A stretch of DNA of 64,000 nt from Betaproteobacteria bacterium (GTDB taxonomy: Bacteria; Pseudomonadota; Gammaproteobacteria; Burkholderiales; Casimicrobiaceae), in contig JAOUIA010000010.1 in the NCBI GenBank assembly GCA_029884335.1, forward strand, positions 1 to 64,000, written 5' to 3'. The notes beneath the pieces are model-generated. The model was not told the origin of the DNA and made no database searches. It saw only the letters and a program-made list of their open reading frames with translations. The position numbers and the translations under genes are program-made. Below are positions 26,897 through 36,494 of the stretch, piece after piece (the first letter of the stretch is position 1; each line of letters starts with the position of its first letter).

Positions 26897-27670
26897 GTGA
26901 GCGCCTCCCTCACCCCCGGCCCCTCTCCCGCGATGCGGGAGAGGGGAGATGTCACGCCGTTGCTCGCGCTGGAGAAGCTCTGCGTGGCCTACGGCGGCAT
27001 CCAGGCGGTCAAGGGCATCGACCTCACCGTCGGCCGCGGCGAGCTCGTGTGCCTCATCGGCGCGAACGGCGCCGGCAAGACGACCACGCTGAAGGGCATC
27101 ACGGGCCTGCAGCCAGTGCGCTCGGGCCGCGTCGTCTACGACGGCGAGGACATCACCGGCCAGCCGTCGTTCCGGCTGGTGCAGCGCGGGCTCGCGATGG
27201 TGCCCGAGGGCCGCGGCGTCTTCGGCGGCCTCACCATCGAGGAGAACCTGGCGATGGGCGCGTACACGCGCCGCGACCGGCAGGGCGTGGCCGCGGACGT
27301 CGAGCGCGTGTTCGAGCTGTTCCCGCGCCTCAAGGAGCGGCGCCGGCAGACCGCCGGCACGCTGTCCGGCGGCGAGCAGCAGATGCTGGCGATGGGCCGC
27401 TCGCTGATGTCGAAGCCGCGGCTGCTGCTGCTCGACGAGCCCTCGATGGGGCTGGCCCCGCTGATGGTGCAGAAGGTCTTCGAGACGGTCCTGCGCGTCT
27501 CCGCCGAAGGCGTCACGATCCTGCTGATCGAGCAGAACGCGAAGCTCGCCCTCGAGGTCTCGCACCGCGGCTACGTGATGGAGTCCGGCGAGATCACGCT
27601 CGCCGGCGACTCGAAGCAGCTGCTCGGCGACCCGGCGGTGCGCGCCGCCTACCTCGGCGCGTCCGCGTGA
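26897..27670 (+). CDS. livF: branched-chain amino acid ABC transporter ATPase LivF, repeat-derived N-terminus
   Basis: GTG start after AAGGAGGC; 'VSASLTPGPSPAMRERGDVTPLLALEKLCVAYGGIQAVKGIDLTVGRGELVCLIGANGAGKTTTLKGI'. Confidence 0.93.
   Translation: MSASLTPGPSPAMRERGDVTPLLALEKLCVAYGGIQAVKGIDLTVGRGELVCLIGANGAGKTTTLKGITGLQPVRSGRVVYDGEDITGQPSFRLVQRGLAMVPEGRGVFGGLTIEENLAMGAYTRRDRQGVAADVERVFELFPRLKERRRQTAGTLSGGEQQMLAMGRSLMSKPRLLLLDEPSMGLAPLMVQKVFETVLRVSAEGVTILLIEQNAKLALEVSHRGYVMESGEITLAGDSKQLLGDPAVRAAYLGASA
26907..26947. repeat. CCCTCTCCCGC...GCGGGAGAGGG hairpin repeat at livF 5' end
   Basis: ccctcacccccggcccctctcccgcgatgcgggagagggga; same family as 44536-44677. Confidence 0.75.
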
Positions 27671-28386
27671 CGCCGCCGACCGGGGACCCGCCCCCGGCGC
27701 TTCCGGGCGAGCGCGCGATCCGCGCCGTCCCGCCCGGCCGCGCGATCGAGTGGTACGGCGAGGCGCTGCGCCTGTTCAAGCGCGCGCCGGTGGGCTTCGG
27801 GCTGCTCGCAGTCGCGGTCGCGGTGCTGCAGATCCTGCTGTCGCTGATCCCGCTCGCCGGGCCGCCGGCCGCCAACGTGATCGTGCCGATCGTCGCCGGC
27901 TCCCTGCTGTTCGCCTCGCTCGCAGTCGATCGCGGCGAGCGGCCGCGCGCAGTGCACCTCCTCGCCCCGTTCGCTGCACCCGCGCAGGCGATCGCCGCGG
28001 TCATCGCCGGCGCCTTGTGCGTCTCGGGCGCGGAGTGGCTCGCGGGCTGGCATCTCGCGGGCGTGAACACCCTCTCCATCGAGGGCCTCTCCGAGCTGTC
28101 GGCGCAGGACATCGTGCTGGTGTACGTGGTGGGCGTGGCCGTCTCGCTGCCGCTCACGCTGGTGCCGCTGCTCGCGTTCCTCGAAGGCGCGGGCGTGCGC
28201 GACGCGTTCGGCTCGAGCGCGCGCGCGTTCGCGCGCAACGTCGGCGCGTTCGCCGTCTACGGCGCGCTGTCGCTCGTGCTGCTCGCCCTCGTGATGGTCA
28301 CGCAGGGCATCGCCATGCCGATCGTGCTGCCGCTGTGGGCGGCTTCCTCGTACGCGGCGTGGAAGGACCTGTTCGGCGTCGCGTAG
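27667..28386 (+). CDS. BPSS1780-like membrane protein
   Basis: Multi-TM protein: 'AIEWYGEALRLFKRAPVGFGLLAVAVAVLQILLSLIPLAG...PIVLPLWAASSYAAWKDLFG'; GTGA overlap with livF. Confidence 0.7.
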   Translation: MTPPTGDPPPALPGERAIRAVPPGRAIEWYGEALRLFKRAPVGFGLLAVAVAVLQILLSLIPLAGPPAANVIVPIVAGSLLFASLAVDRGERPRAVHLLAPFAAPAQAIAAVIAGALCVSGAEWLAGWHLAGVNTLSIEGLSELSAQDIVLVYVVGVAVSLPLTLVPLLAFLEGAGVRDAFGSSARAFARNVGAFAVYGALSLVLLALVMVTQGIAMPIVLPLWAASSYAAWKDLFGVA

Positions 28387-28479
28387 CGCCTCGATCGTGA
28401 GCCGCGGGCGGCGCGCGGGCTGCCTCGGCAGCGGTTCGGATGAGACGCTACGTGTCGCTCGCCGCGCGGGGCCCCTGCC

Positions 28480-28917
28480 TCAACCCCCTGCCTCCGGCAC
28501 CCGCACGTACTCCAGCACGACCGACTCCCGCCACGGCCCGGAGCGCTCGGAGGCTTCCTCGCGGAAGCGAAATCCCTGCGCCGTGGGCGTGATGGTCACC
28601 TGCCACCGGCGCCGTCCGGGGCCGCGCGCCAGCTCGCCGCGGAAGCGCCACACACCGTCCTCGATGCTGCCCTGAAGACTGCGCTGCGCGCCGGAACCGG
28701 CGAAACCGCTGTAGGTGTACTGCGCGTCCGCTTCGGAGTAGCCGAAGACGCTCAGCGAGAACGCGGGCGGGGATTCGGACCGGTCTTGGGCGTTGCACGC
28801 GAGGAAGCCGTTGCCCGGCAGCCACTCACAGACTTCGCTGTACGTCGCTTCCTGGCCCTTGATCGTCCAGGCGCCGCGAAAGAAGTCGAGTCGGGAACGC
28901 GGGTGGCGGTCTGACAT
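28480..28917 (-). CDS. hypothetical protein (DUF1579-like)
   Basis: 'RLDFFRGAWTIKGQEATYSEVCEWLPGNGFLACNAQDRSE...FSLSVFGYSEADAQYTYSGFAGSG'. Confidence 0.6.
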   Translation of the reverse strand: MSDRHPRSRLDFFRGAWTIKGQEATYSEVCEWLPGNGFLACNAQDRSESPPAFSLSVFGYSEADAQYTYSGFAGSGAQRSLQGSIEDGVWRFRGELARGPGRRRWQVTITPTAQGFRFREEASERSGPWRESVVLEYVRVPEAGG

Positions 28918-28989
28918 GAGGGCGGAGCATACCGCCGCGCCCCCGCCGACTCCAACGCGGGCCGAAGCGCGGCCTCGTCGGCGCCCCGG

Positions 28990-29379
28990 TCAGAACCACA
29001 TATCTTTGACGCACCTGCCGTCCTTCGGAAGGTGCTCCCACTTGCCCAGGCCGTCGAAGTGATCGACCGGGAGGTCGGCAACGAGACCGGGCTCCGTCAT
29101 GCGCAGGTTGACCGCGATTCTCCTGCGGCCCTCCTTGTCCGGTTGCAGCGCGCGCCAGTGCGTGACGCAGCCGCACTTTGGACAGAAGTTGAAGCTCAGC
29201 GAGTCGCCGCGGACGTAGGGGACGGTCTCTCCGGAGACGGTGATGTTCTCGCCTTGCCAGCCGTAGGCCCACAGCACGCCGTATCTCCGGCAAGCGGTGC
29301 AGTTGCAGGCGTTCACCGACGCGGGCAATTCGGCCAGCGTCCAGCGGGCCGATCCGCAGTGGCAGGAGCCCTCGATCAT
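28990..29379 (-). CDS. GFA family (CENP-V/GFA domain) protein
   Basis: 'MIEGSCHCGSARWTLAELPASVNACNCTACRRYGVLWAYG...FNFCPKCGCVTHW' zinc-binding cysteines. Confidence 0.9.
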   Translation of the reverse strand: MIEGSCHCGSARWTLAELPASVNACNCTACRRYGVLWAYGWQGENITVSGETVPYVRGDSLSFNFCPKCGCVTHWRALQPDKEGRRRIAVNLRMTEPGLVADLPVDHFDGLGKWEHLPKDGRCVKDMWF

Positions 29380-29428
29380 GCGCCACCCTCGTTGTGTCGG
29401 ATCATGTCGATCGTGGCTTGCCGTCACC

Positions 29429-30295
29429 CTACCGCGTCGCCCAGCGCGCGAACCCCTCGAGCTTCGCGTCGAGCGCGACGTCGTGCACCTCGACGCCGTC
29501 GACACGCGCCGCCGGCGGCCCGCGCCGCGCCCAGGCGATCACGCGCCCGACCGCCGCGGGCTCGCCTTGCACGAACGCCTCGACCGTGTCGTCGATCCGG
29601 TTGCGCACCCAGCCGACGGCGCCCGCCTCGCGGGCGCGCATGATCAGCGCGTCGCGGAAGCCCACGCCCTGCACGCGGCCGCGGATGCGCAGCAGCCGCG
29701 CGCACGGCGCCTGCGCGGCGCGCCGGCGCTCGAGGTAGTAGAGCGCGGCGACGGTCTTGACGTCGGTGATCTCGCCGCGGTCGGCCATCGCGAGCATCTC
29801 GTCGTGCGCAAGCGCGACGATGTCGAGGAACTCGCCGTCGTCGAGCTTCGCGCCCACGTGCGTGAGGCCCTCGGCGAGCCACAGGTCGATCGCCTCCGTC
29901 GAGTAGGAAACGACCGTGTGCACCTCGCCGAGCCGCGTCCACGCTGCCGCCTCGTAGCCGGCCTCCTCGCGCAGCTCGCGCTTCGCGGTGACGAGCGCGC
30001 TCTCCCCGGGATCGAGCTTGCCTGCCGGGAACTCCACGAAGACGCGGTTGTTCGGGTAGCGGAACTGCCGCTCGACGACGAGCCGGCCGTCGTCGAGCAC
30101 CGGCACGACCAGCACAGCCCCGGGGTGCACGACGTACTCGCGCGTCGCGGAGTTGCCGTCGGGAAGGCGAACCCGGTCGCGGCGGACGTCGAGCAGCTTG
30201 CCGCGGAACACCTGCTCGCCGTCGATGCGCTCCTCGGCGAGGTGCGCGTCGCGCGCGTCGAGGACGCGTGGCGGACGGGGGTCGTCAGCCGCCAT
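29429..30295 (-). CDS. NUDIX hydrolase fused to C-terminal acylphosphatase
   Basis: NUDIX box '[25 protein letters not shown]' followed in the same frame by acylphosphatase motif '[45 protein letters not shown]'. Confidence 0.88.
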   Translation of the reverse strand: MAADDPRPPRVLDARDAHLAEERIDGEQVFRGKLLDVRRDRVRLPDGNSATREYVVHPGAVLVVPVLDDGRLVVERQFRYPNNRVFVEFPAGKLDPGESALVTAKRELREEAGYEAAAWTRLGEVHTVVSYSTEAIDLWLAEGLTHVGAKLDDGEFLDIVALAHDEMLAMADRGEITDVKTVAALYYLERRRAAQAPCARLLRIRGRVQGVGFRDALIMRAREAGAVGWVRNRIDDTVEAFVQGEPAAVGRVIAWARRGPPAARVDGVEVHDVALDAKLEGFARWATR

Positions 30296-31190
30296 CGGCC
30301 CAGTTGCGCGGCACGAGGAACTCGCGGTAGAGCCGCTCCTCGGGCGAATCCGCCTCCGGCTTCCAGTCGTAGCGCCACTTCACCAGCGGCGGCATCGACA
30401 TCAGGATCGCCTCGGTGCGCCCGTTGCTCTGCAGGCCGAACAGCGTGCCCCGGTCCCAGACCAGGTTGAACTCGACGTAGCGGCCGCGGCGGTAGCACTG
30501 GAAGTCGCGCTCGCGCTCGCCGTAGGGCGTGTCCTTGCGCCGCTCGACGATCGGCCGGTAGGCGTCGACGAAGCGCTCGCCGACCGAGCGCGTGAGCGCG
30601 AAGCAGCGCTCGAAGCCGCCCTCGGAGAGGTCGTCGAAGAAGATGCCGCCCACGCCGCGCTGCTCGCGGCGGTGCTTCAGGTAGAAGTACTCGTCGCACC
30701 AGCGCTTGTACTTCGGATGAAGGTCGTCGCCGAAGGGGGCGAGCGCGTCGCGGCAGGCGCGGTGGAAGTGCACCGCGTCCTCCTCGAAGCCGTAGTACGG
30801 CGTGAGGTCCATGCCGCCGCCGAACCACCACACCGGCTGCGCGCCGGCCTTGCGCGCGGCGAACATGCGCACGTTGAGGTGCACCGTCGGAACGTGGGGA
30901 TTGCGCGGATGGACCACCAGCGACACGCCCATCGCCTCCCACGCGCGTCCCGACAGCTCCGGCCGCGACGCGGTCGCCGAGGGCGGCAGCCGCTCGCCGC
31001 GCACGTCGCTGAATCCCACGCCGGCGCGCTCGAACACGTTGCCGTCCTCGAGCATGCACGACACGCCGCCGCCGCCCTCGGGCCGCTTCCACTCGTCGCG
31101 GCGGAACGGCGCGCCGTCGAGCGCGGCGAGCGCTGCGACGATCGAGTCCTGCAGGGAGCCGAACCAGCGGCGGGGGACGTCGAGATCCAT
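30285..31190 (-). CDS. hemF: oxygen-dependent coproporphyrinogen III oxidase
   Basis: '[30 protein letters not shown]...[28 protein letters not shown]...[32 protein letters not shown]'. Confidence 0.97.
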   Translation of the reverse strand: MDLDVPRRWFGSLQDSIVAALAALDGAPFRRDEWKRPEGGGGVSCMLEDGNVFERAGVGFSDVRGERLPPSATASRPELSGRAWEAMGVSLVVHPRNPHVPTVHLNVRMFAARKAGAQPVWWFGGGMDLTPYYGFEEDAVHFHRACRDALAPFGDDLHPKYKRWCDEYFYLKHRREQRGVGGIFFDDLSEGGFERCFALTRSVGERFVDAYRPIVERRKDTPYGERERDFQCYRRGRYVEFNLVWDRGTLFGLQSNGRTEAILMSMPPLVKWRYDWKPEADSPEERLYREFLVPRNWADGG

Positions 31191-31274
31191 GCGAGTGGGC
31201 GCGGGAGACGGGACCGGCGCGGGCGCGCCGGCGGGGACGCCATGGTACCGCAGCGGGCGGGACGTTCCGTGCCG

Positions 31275-32558
31275 CTAGCGGCGGCCGATCGCGCGAAAGC
31301 CGATGTCCGTGCGGAACTGCATGCCGTCGAAGCGCAGGTCCGCGATCGCGGCGTAGGCGGCCTTCTGCGCCATGCGCACCGAGTCGCCGAGCGCGGTCAC
31401 GCACATCACGCGGCCGCCGCTCGTCACGACCTTGTCGCCTTCGAGCGCAGTCCCGGCGTGGAAGACGACGACGTCGGGGTGCCGTGCCGGCGTAACCGCG
31501 TCGAGCCCTGCGATCGCGTCGCCCTTGCGCGGCGTCTCGGGGTAGCCGGCCGCCGCGAGCACCACGCCGAGCGCCGCGCGGCGATCCCACTGCGCCTCGG
31601 CGCGGTCGAGCGTGCCGCCCACCGCGTGCTGCAGCAGCTCGACGAAGTCGCTCGCGAGCCGCGCCATGATCGGCTGCGTCTCGGGGTCGCCGAGGCGGCA
31701 GTTGAACTCCAGCACCTTCGGGTTGCCGGCGGCGTCGATCATCACGCCGGCGTACAGGAAGCCGGTGTAGCGGATGCCGTCGGCAGCCATGCCGCTCACG
31801 GTCGGCAGGATCACCTCGCGCATGAGCCTCGCGTGCATCTCGGGCGTCACGACCGGCGCGGGCGAGTACGCGCCCATGCCGCCGGTGTTGGGGCCCTGGT
31901 CGCCGTCGCGCAGGCGCTTGTGGTCCTGCGACGAGGCGAGCGGCAGCACGTTGCGGCCGTCCACCATCACGATGAAGCTCGCCTCCTCGCCGGCGAGGAA
32001 CTCCTCGACGACGACGCGAGCGCCCGCATCCCCCATCGCGTTGTCGACGAGCATCGCGTCGATCGCCGCGTGCGCCTCGGCGAGCGTGGTCGCGACCACC
32101 ACGCCCTTGCCGGCCGCCAGCCCATCCGCCTTCACGACGATCGGCGCGCCCTGCGCGTCGACGTACGCGTGCGCTTGCCTCGCGTCGGCGAACGTCGCGT
32201 AGCGCGCGGTGGGAATCCCGTGGCGCGTCATGAACGCCTTGGCGAAGTCCTTCGAGCTCTCGAGCTGCGCGGCCTCCCTCGTCGGGCCGAAGATCGCCAG
32301 CCCCGCGGCGCGGAACGCATCGACGATGCCCGCGGCGAGCGGGCCCTCCGGGCCGACCACGGTGATCGCGACGTTGCGCTCTCGCGCGAACGCGACCAGG
32401 TCGGCGATCGCTGTCAGCGGCACGTTGACCAGCGCGGGGTCGCGCGCCGTGCCCGCGTTGCCCGTCGCGACGAACACCTTCGCCACGCGCGGGCTGCGCG
32501 CGATCTTCCAGGCCAGTGCGTGCTCGCGGCCGCCGCCGCCGATCACGAGTACGTTCAT
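31275..32558 (-). CDS. purD: phosphoribosylamine-glycine ligase
   Basis: 'MNVLVIGGGGREHALAWKIARSPRVAKVFVATGNAGTA...VVGPEGPLAAGIVDAFRAAGLAIFGP...NTGGMGAYSPAPVV'. Confidence 0.97.
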   Translation of the reverse strand: MNVLVIGGGGREHALAWKIARSPRVAKVFVATGNAGTARDPALVNVPLTAIADLVAFARERNVAITVVGPEGPLAAGIVDAFRAAGLAIFGPTREAAQLESSKDFAKAFMTRHGIPTARYATFADARQAHAYVDAQGAPIVVKADGLAAGKGVVVATTLAEAHAAIDAMLVDNAMGDAGARVVVEEFLAGEEASFIVMVDGRNVLPLASSQDHKRLRDGDQGPNTGGMGAYSPAPVVTPEMHARLMREVILPTVSGMAADGIRYTGFLYAGVMIDAAGNPKVLEFNCRLGDPETQPIMARLASDFVELLQHAVGGTLDRAEAQWDRRAALGVVLAAAGYPETPRKGDAIAGLDAVTPARHPDVVVFHAGTALEGDKVVTSGGRVMCVTALGDSVRMAQKAAYAAIADLRFDGMQFRTDIGFRAIGRR

Positions 32559-32578
32559 GCGTGGGGCCGCCTGCGACT

Positions 32579-33220
32579 TCAGAACTGGGAGCGGCCGAAG
32601 AAGTAGCCGACGTTGCCGTGGTTGATCCCCGCGTTCAGCTTGGGGACGAACGTGCCGAGGATCTCGGCATTCCATAGCTTGATCGAGGCGAGCGGCAGCC
32701 CCGCGGGAAAGGGGATGCCGCTGTAGATGTCGGGGCGCTGCATGATGAACACGGTGTAGCCGAGTCCCACGGCGACGTCGGACTTCTCGGGCCAATAGGT
32801 GACCGCCCCGAAGCCGATCATGTTGGTCAGGTCGCTGTTCGAGTCCTTGAAGGAAAGCACGTACCACGAGAAGTGGTCGCCTTTTTCCGGCTCGTAGAGG
32901 CCCAGGCCGAAACCGCCGCCCCAGGCCTGCGAATTGAACGAATCGAGGTTGTCCTGCTTGTAGGTGTTCGGGTCGTGCCAGGCGTATCCCGAAACCAGCA
33001 CCATCGGGCGGCGCTCGTACCACGCACTCTTGAAGCCCCGGCACTGGCGCTTCAGCCACCCCTCGTCGAGCGAGCCGCAGTCGTAGAACCACGTGCGCTC
33101 GGCCTCGGGCACCGGCTCGAAGAAGCCGCCCCCGCCCTCGGCCGCGCGGCCTGGCAACGCCGCGGCCGCGACAAGCACCGCGGCAATCCGTAACGCACGA
33201 CCAAACCATCCCGTCATCAC
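32579..33220 (-). CDS. pagP: PagP-like lipid A palmitoyltransferase
   Basis: 'PMVLVSGYAWHDPNTYKQDNLDSFNSQAWGGGFGLGLYEPEKGDHFSWYVLSFKDSNSDLTNMIGFGAVTYW...PLASIKLWNAEILGTFVPKLNAGINHGNVGYFF'. Confidence 0.75.
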   Translation of the reverse strand: MMTGWFGRALRIAAVLVAAAALPGRAAEGGGGFFEPVPEAERTWFYDCGSLDEGWLKRQCRGFKSAWYERRPMVLVSGYAWHDPNTYKQDNLDSFNSQAWGGGFGLGLYEPEKGDHFSWYVLSFKDSNSDLTNMIGFGAVTYWPEKSDVAVGLGYTVFIMQRPDIYSGIPFPAGLPLASIKLWNAEILGTFVPKLNAGINHGNVGYFFGRSQF

Positions 33221-33263
33221 CGGTGCTCTAACAGGAAACGCGGCCCCCCGGGGCCCGCCTCAG

Positions 33264-34919
33264 TCAATGCCGGAAGTGTCGCACACCCGTGAACACCATC
33301 GCGATGCCCCGCTCGTCGGCCGCCGCGATGACCTCCTCGTCGCGCACGCTGCCGCCCGGCTGGATCACCGCGACCGCGCCGTTGTCGGCGACCACGTCGA
33401 GCCCGTCGCGGAACGGGAAGAAGGCGTCCGAGGCGACCACCGACCCCGCGAGCGACAGCCCGGCGTTGCGCGCCTTCATCGCGGCGATGCGCGTCGAGTC
33501 CACCCGGCTCATCTGCCCTGCGCCGATGCCGAGCGTCCGCCCGCCGCCGCAATAGACGATCGCGTTCGACTTGACGTGCTTCGCCACGCGCCACGCGAAC
33601 AGCAGGTCGTCGACCTGCGCCGGGGTCGGGGCGAGCTTCGTCACGACCTTGAGCCCCGTGGCGCTCATCGCGCGCGTGTCGGCCGTCTGCACCAGCAGCC
33701 CGCCGCCGACGCGCTTGAAGTCGAGCCGGAAATGAGGGTCAGACTCGCACTCCTGCGCGCCTGCGTCGGACTTGCCGCTCGAACCGCCCAATGCGGGCCT
33801 GACCCTCGTTTCCTGCGGAAGAGCGATCTCGAGGACGCGGACGTTCTTCTTCTTCTCGATCACGGCGAGCGCGTCGGCGGCGTAGGCCGGCGCCATCAGC
33901 ACCTCGAGGAACTGGGCGGCGACGGCCTCGACGGTGGCGCCGTCGACTTCCCGGTTGAACGCGATGATGCCGCCGAACGCCGAGGTGGGATCGGTGGCGA
34001 ACGCCGCGCGGTAGGCGTCGAGCGGCGAGGCGGCCACGGCCACGCCGCAGGGATTCGCGTGCTTGACGATGACGCAGGCCGGCGCGTCGAACGCCTTCAC
34101 GCACTCCCACGCCGCGTCCGCGTCGGCGACGTTGTTGTAGGAGAGCTCCTTGCCCTGCAGCTGGCGGAACGTGGCGATCGAGCCCCCCGCCGGATTCTCG
34201 TCGCGGTAGAACGCCGCCTCCTGGTGCGGGTTCTCGCCGTAGCGCATCGACTGCACGAGCTCGCCCGCGTAGCGGAACGATGCGGGGAAGCCGGTGCGCG
34301 CGCCGTCGGCGTCGCGCGCAGTCAGCCAGTTGGCGATCGCGCCGTCGTACGCCGCCGTGTGCGCGAACGCCTTGCGCGCGAGGCGGAAGCGCGTGTCGCG
34401 CGAGAGCGCGCCGCCGTTCGCGCCGAGCTCCGCGACGAGCCCTGCGTAGTCGGCGGGATCGACGACGACGCCGACGTGCGCCCAGTTCTTCGCCGCCGAG
34501 CGCACCATCGCCGGGCCGCCGATGTCGATGTTCTCGATCGCGTCGTCCAGCGTGCAGCCCGGCTTCGCCACCGTCTCGCGGAACGGATAGAGGTTGACGA
34601 CGACGAGGTCGATCGTGGGAATGCCGTGCGCGCCGATCGCCGCGACGTGCTCGGCCAGGTCGCGCCGCGCGAGGATGCCGCCGTGCACCTTCGGGTGCAG
34701 CGTCTTCACGCGGCCGTCGAGCATCTCGGGAAAGCCGGTGTAGCTGCCGACGTCGGTCACCGCGATGCCGGCATCACGGATCGCCTTCGCGGTGCCTCCG
34801 GTGGAGAGCAGCGCGACGCCGCGCGAAGCGAGAGCGCGCGCGAAGTCGACGAGCCCCGCCTTGTCGGACACCGAGAGCAGCGCCTGCCGGATCGGCGCCG
34901 ATTGGCCTTGCTTGTCCAT
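33264..34919 (-). CDS. purH: bifunctional AICAR transformylase/IMP cyclohydrolase
   Basis: '[37 protein letters not shown]...[10 protein letters not shown]...[57 protein letters not shown]'. Confidence 0.97.
   Translation of the reverse strand: MDKQGQSAPIRQALLSVSDKAGLVDFARALASRGVALLSTGGTAKAIRDAGIAVTDVGSYTGFPEMLDGRVKTLHPKVHGGILARRDLAEHVAAIGAHGIPTIDLVVVNLYPFRETVAKPGCTLDDAIENIDIGGPAMVRSAAKNWAHVGVVVDPADYAGLVAELGANGGALSRDTRFRLARKAFAHTAAYDGAIANWLTARDADGARTGFPASFRYAGELVQSMRYGENPHQEAAFYRDENPAGGSIATFRQLQGKELSYNNVADADAAWECVKAFDAPACVIVKHANPCGVAVAASPLDAYRAAFATDPTSAFGGIIAFNREVDGATVEAVAAQFLEVLMAPAYAADALAVIEKKKNVRVLEIALPQETRVRPALGGSSGKSDAGAQECESDPHFRLDFKRVGGGLLVQTADTRAMSATGLKVVTKLAPTPAQVDDLLFAWRVAKHVKSNAIVYCGGGRTLGIGAGQMSRVDSTRIAAMKARNAGLSLAGSVVASDAFFPFRDGLDVVADNGAVAVIQPGGSVRDEEVIAAADERGIAMVFTGVRHFRH
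33725..33818. repeat. REP-like GGGTCAG inverted-repeat element, copy B, inside purH
   Basis: Arms 'gccggaaatgagggtcagactcgc' and 'gcgggcctgaccctcgtttcctgcgg'; translates in frame as '[31 protein letters not shown]'. Confidence 0.78.
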
Positions 34920-34958
34920 GCGCCGGCGCCCCCTGCGCCACGCCCCGCCCGCGGCGGG

Positions 34959-35213
34959 TCAGATCAGGTGGTACTTGGCGAGCTTGCTGCGCAGCGTGTT
35001 GCGGTTGACGCCGAGCATGTCGGCGGCCTGCGTCTGGTTGCCGTTCGCGCGCTCCAGCACGCTCGCAAGCAGCGCCCGCTCGACGTGGCCGATCACCATG
35101 TCGTAGACGCCGGTCGGCGACTCGCCGTCGAGCTTGCGGAAGTACTCGTCGAGCGAGCGCTCGACGCTGCGCCCGATCTCGTTGCTGCCGTTGAGCTTGA
35201 TCGCCTTCTTCAC
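34959..35213 (-). CDS. fis: Fis family DNA-binding protein
   Basis: 'ALLASVLERANGNQTQAADMLGVNRNTLRSKLAKYHLI' C-terminal HTH; downstream of dusB. Confidence 0.93.
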   Translation of the reverse strand: MKKAIKLNGSNEIGRSVERSLDEYFRKLDGESPTGVYDMVIGHVERALLASVLERANGNQTQAADMLGVNRNTLRSKLAKYHLI

Positions 35214-36283
35214 GCCGCCAGGGCCTCCCCGCCCCACGCTGCCTGCCTCGCCCGCTCCGCGAACCGCCCCGCCGTCGCTCGCTGCGCGTCCCCTGCCGTG
35301 ACCAGGCGCTCGCCGACGAGCGCCAGCCGGTCGAAGCAGCGCCGGACCGCGGCGATCTGCGCCGCCGTCGTCTCCGCCGCGTTGAACTCCGCGCGCGCGC
35401 CCTCCGCCCCGACGAGGTCGCGCGTGTACCAGCCGAGGTGCTTGCGCGCGGTGCGCACGCCCGCCTCCCCGCCGTGGAACGCATAGTGGTCGTCGAGGTG
35501 CTCGAGGATCAGCGCGCGCGCCTCCTCGACGGTCGGCGCCGGCAGCTCGTCGCCCGTCGCCAGGAAGTGCGCGATCTCGCGGAAGATCCACGGCCGCCCC
35601 TGGGCGGCGCGCCCGATCATGACCGCGTCGGCCGCCGTGCCGAGCAGCACGTCGCGCGCCTTGGGCGGCGAGTCGATGTCGCCGTTGGCGATCACGGGGA
35701 TGGTCACGCTCGCCTTGACCTCGGCGATCGCGCTGTAGTCGACAGGGCCGGCGAACAGGCACGCGCGGCTGCGCCCGTGCACGGTGAGCGCGGCAACACC
35801 CGCGTCCTCGGCGATGCGCGCGATGCGCACGGCGTTGCGGCGCGACGGCGCGGGTCCGGTGCGGATCTTCAGCGTGACCGGCACGTCGACCGCGGCGACG
35901 ACGGCCGCGAGGATGCGCGCCACCAGCGGCTCGTCGGAGAGCAGCGCGGAGCCGGCCGCGGCGTTGCACACCTTCTTCGCCGGGCAACCCATGTTGATGT
36001 CGATGATCGCCGCGCCCTGCGCGACGTTGAAGCGCGCGGCCTCGGCCATCATCGCCGGGTCGGCGCCGGCGATCTGCACCGCGACGGGCGCCGGCTCGCC
36101 CGCGTGATCGCGGCGGCGGCGCGACTTCTGCGTGCCCCAGAGGCGGGGATCGGACGCGATCATCTCGGAGACCGCGTAGCCCGCACCGAGCCTCCGGCAG
36201 AGTTGCCGGAACGGTCGATCCGTCACGCCCGCCATCGGTGCGACGGCGAGGACGTTGGGGAGCTTGTGGGGACCGATGCGCAC
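35210..36283 (-). CDS. dusB: tRNA-dihydrouridine synthase B
   Basis: 'RIGPHKLPNVLAVAPMAGVTDRPFRQLCRRLGAGYAVSEM...DINMGCPAKKVCNAAAGSALL...GRSRACLFAG'; start GTG at 36283 or upstream ATG at 36331. Confidence 0.93.
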   Translation of the reverse strand: MRIGPHKLPNVLAVAPMAGVTDRPFRQLCRRLGAGYAVSEMIASDPRLWGTQKSRRRRDHAGEPAPVAVQIAGADPAMMAEAARFNVAQGAAIIDINMGCPAKKVCNAAAGSALLSDEPLVARILAAVVAAVDVPVTLKIRTGPAPSRRNAVRIARIAEDAGVAALTVHGRSRACLFAGPVDYSAIAEVKASVTIPVIANGDIDSPPKARDVLLGTAADAVMIGRAAQGRPWIFREIAHFLATGDELPAPTVEEARALILEHLDDHYAFHGGEAGVRTARKHLGWYTRDLVGAEGARAEFNAAETTAAQIAAVRRCFDRLALVGERLVTAGDAQRATAGRFAERARQAAWGGEALAA

Positions 36284-36321
36284 GGGAGCGATGCAGGTGC
36301 AGACGACGCGAGGGGAGCGGA

Positions 36322-36327
36322 TTATAA
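36322..36327 (-). promoter_or_regulatory. candidate -10 TATAAT for dusB-fis-purH operon
   Basis: Minus-strand GGTTATAATCC about 40 nt upstream of the GTG at 36283. Confidence 0.45.
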
Positions 36328-36494
36328 CCACAACTCGCGCCCGCGCGAGACGCGAATTCGCACCGCTTGCAGCGCATCAAGGGGAACGCACGAGGCAGCT
36401 TCGCGCGGCGGCGAAGTGAACGCTCGGCACACGGTTCAGGCACGTTCGATGCATCGGCGCGCGGGCGCGCCGAACTGCCCGCGGATACAGGCGC

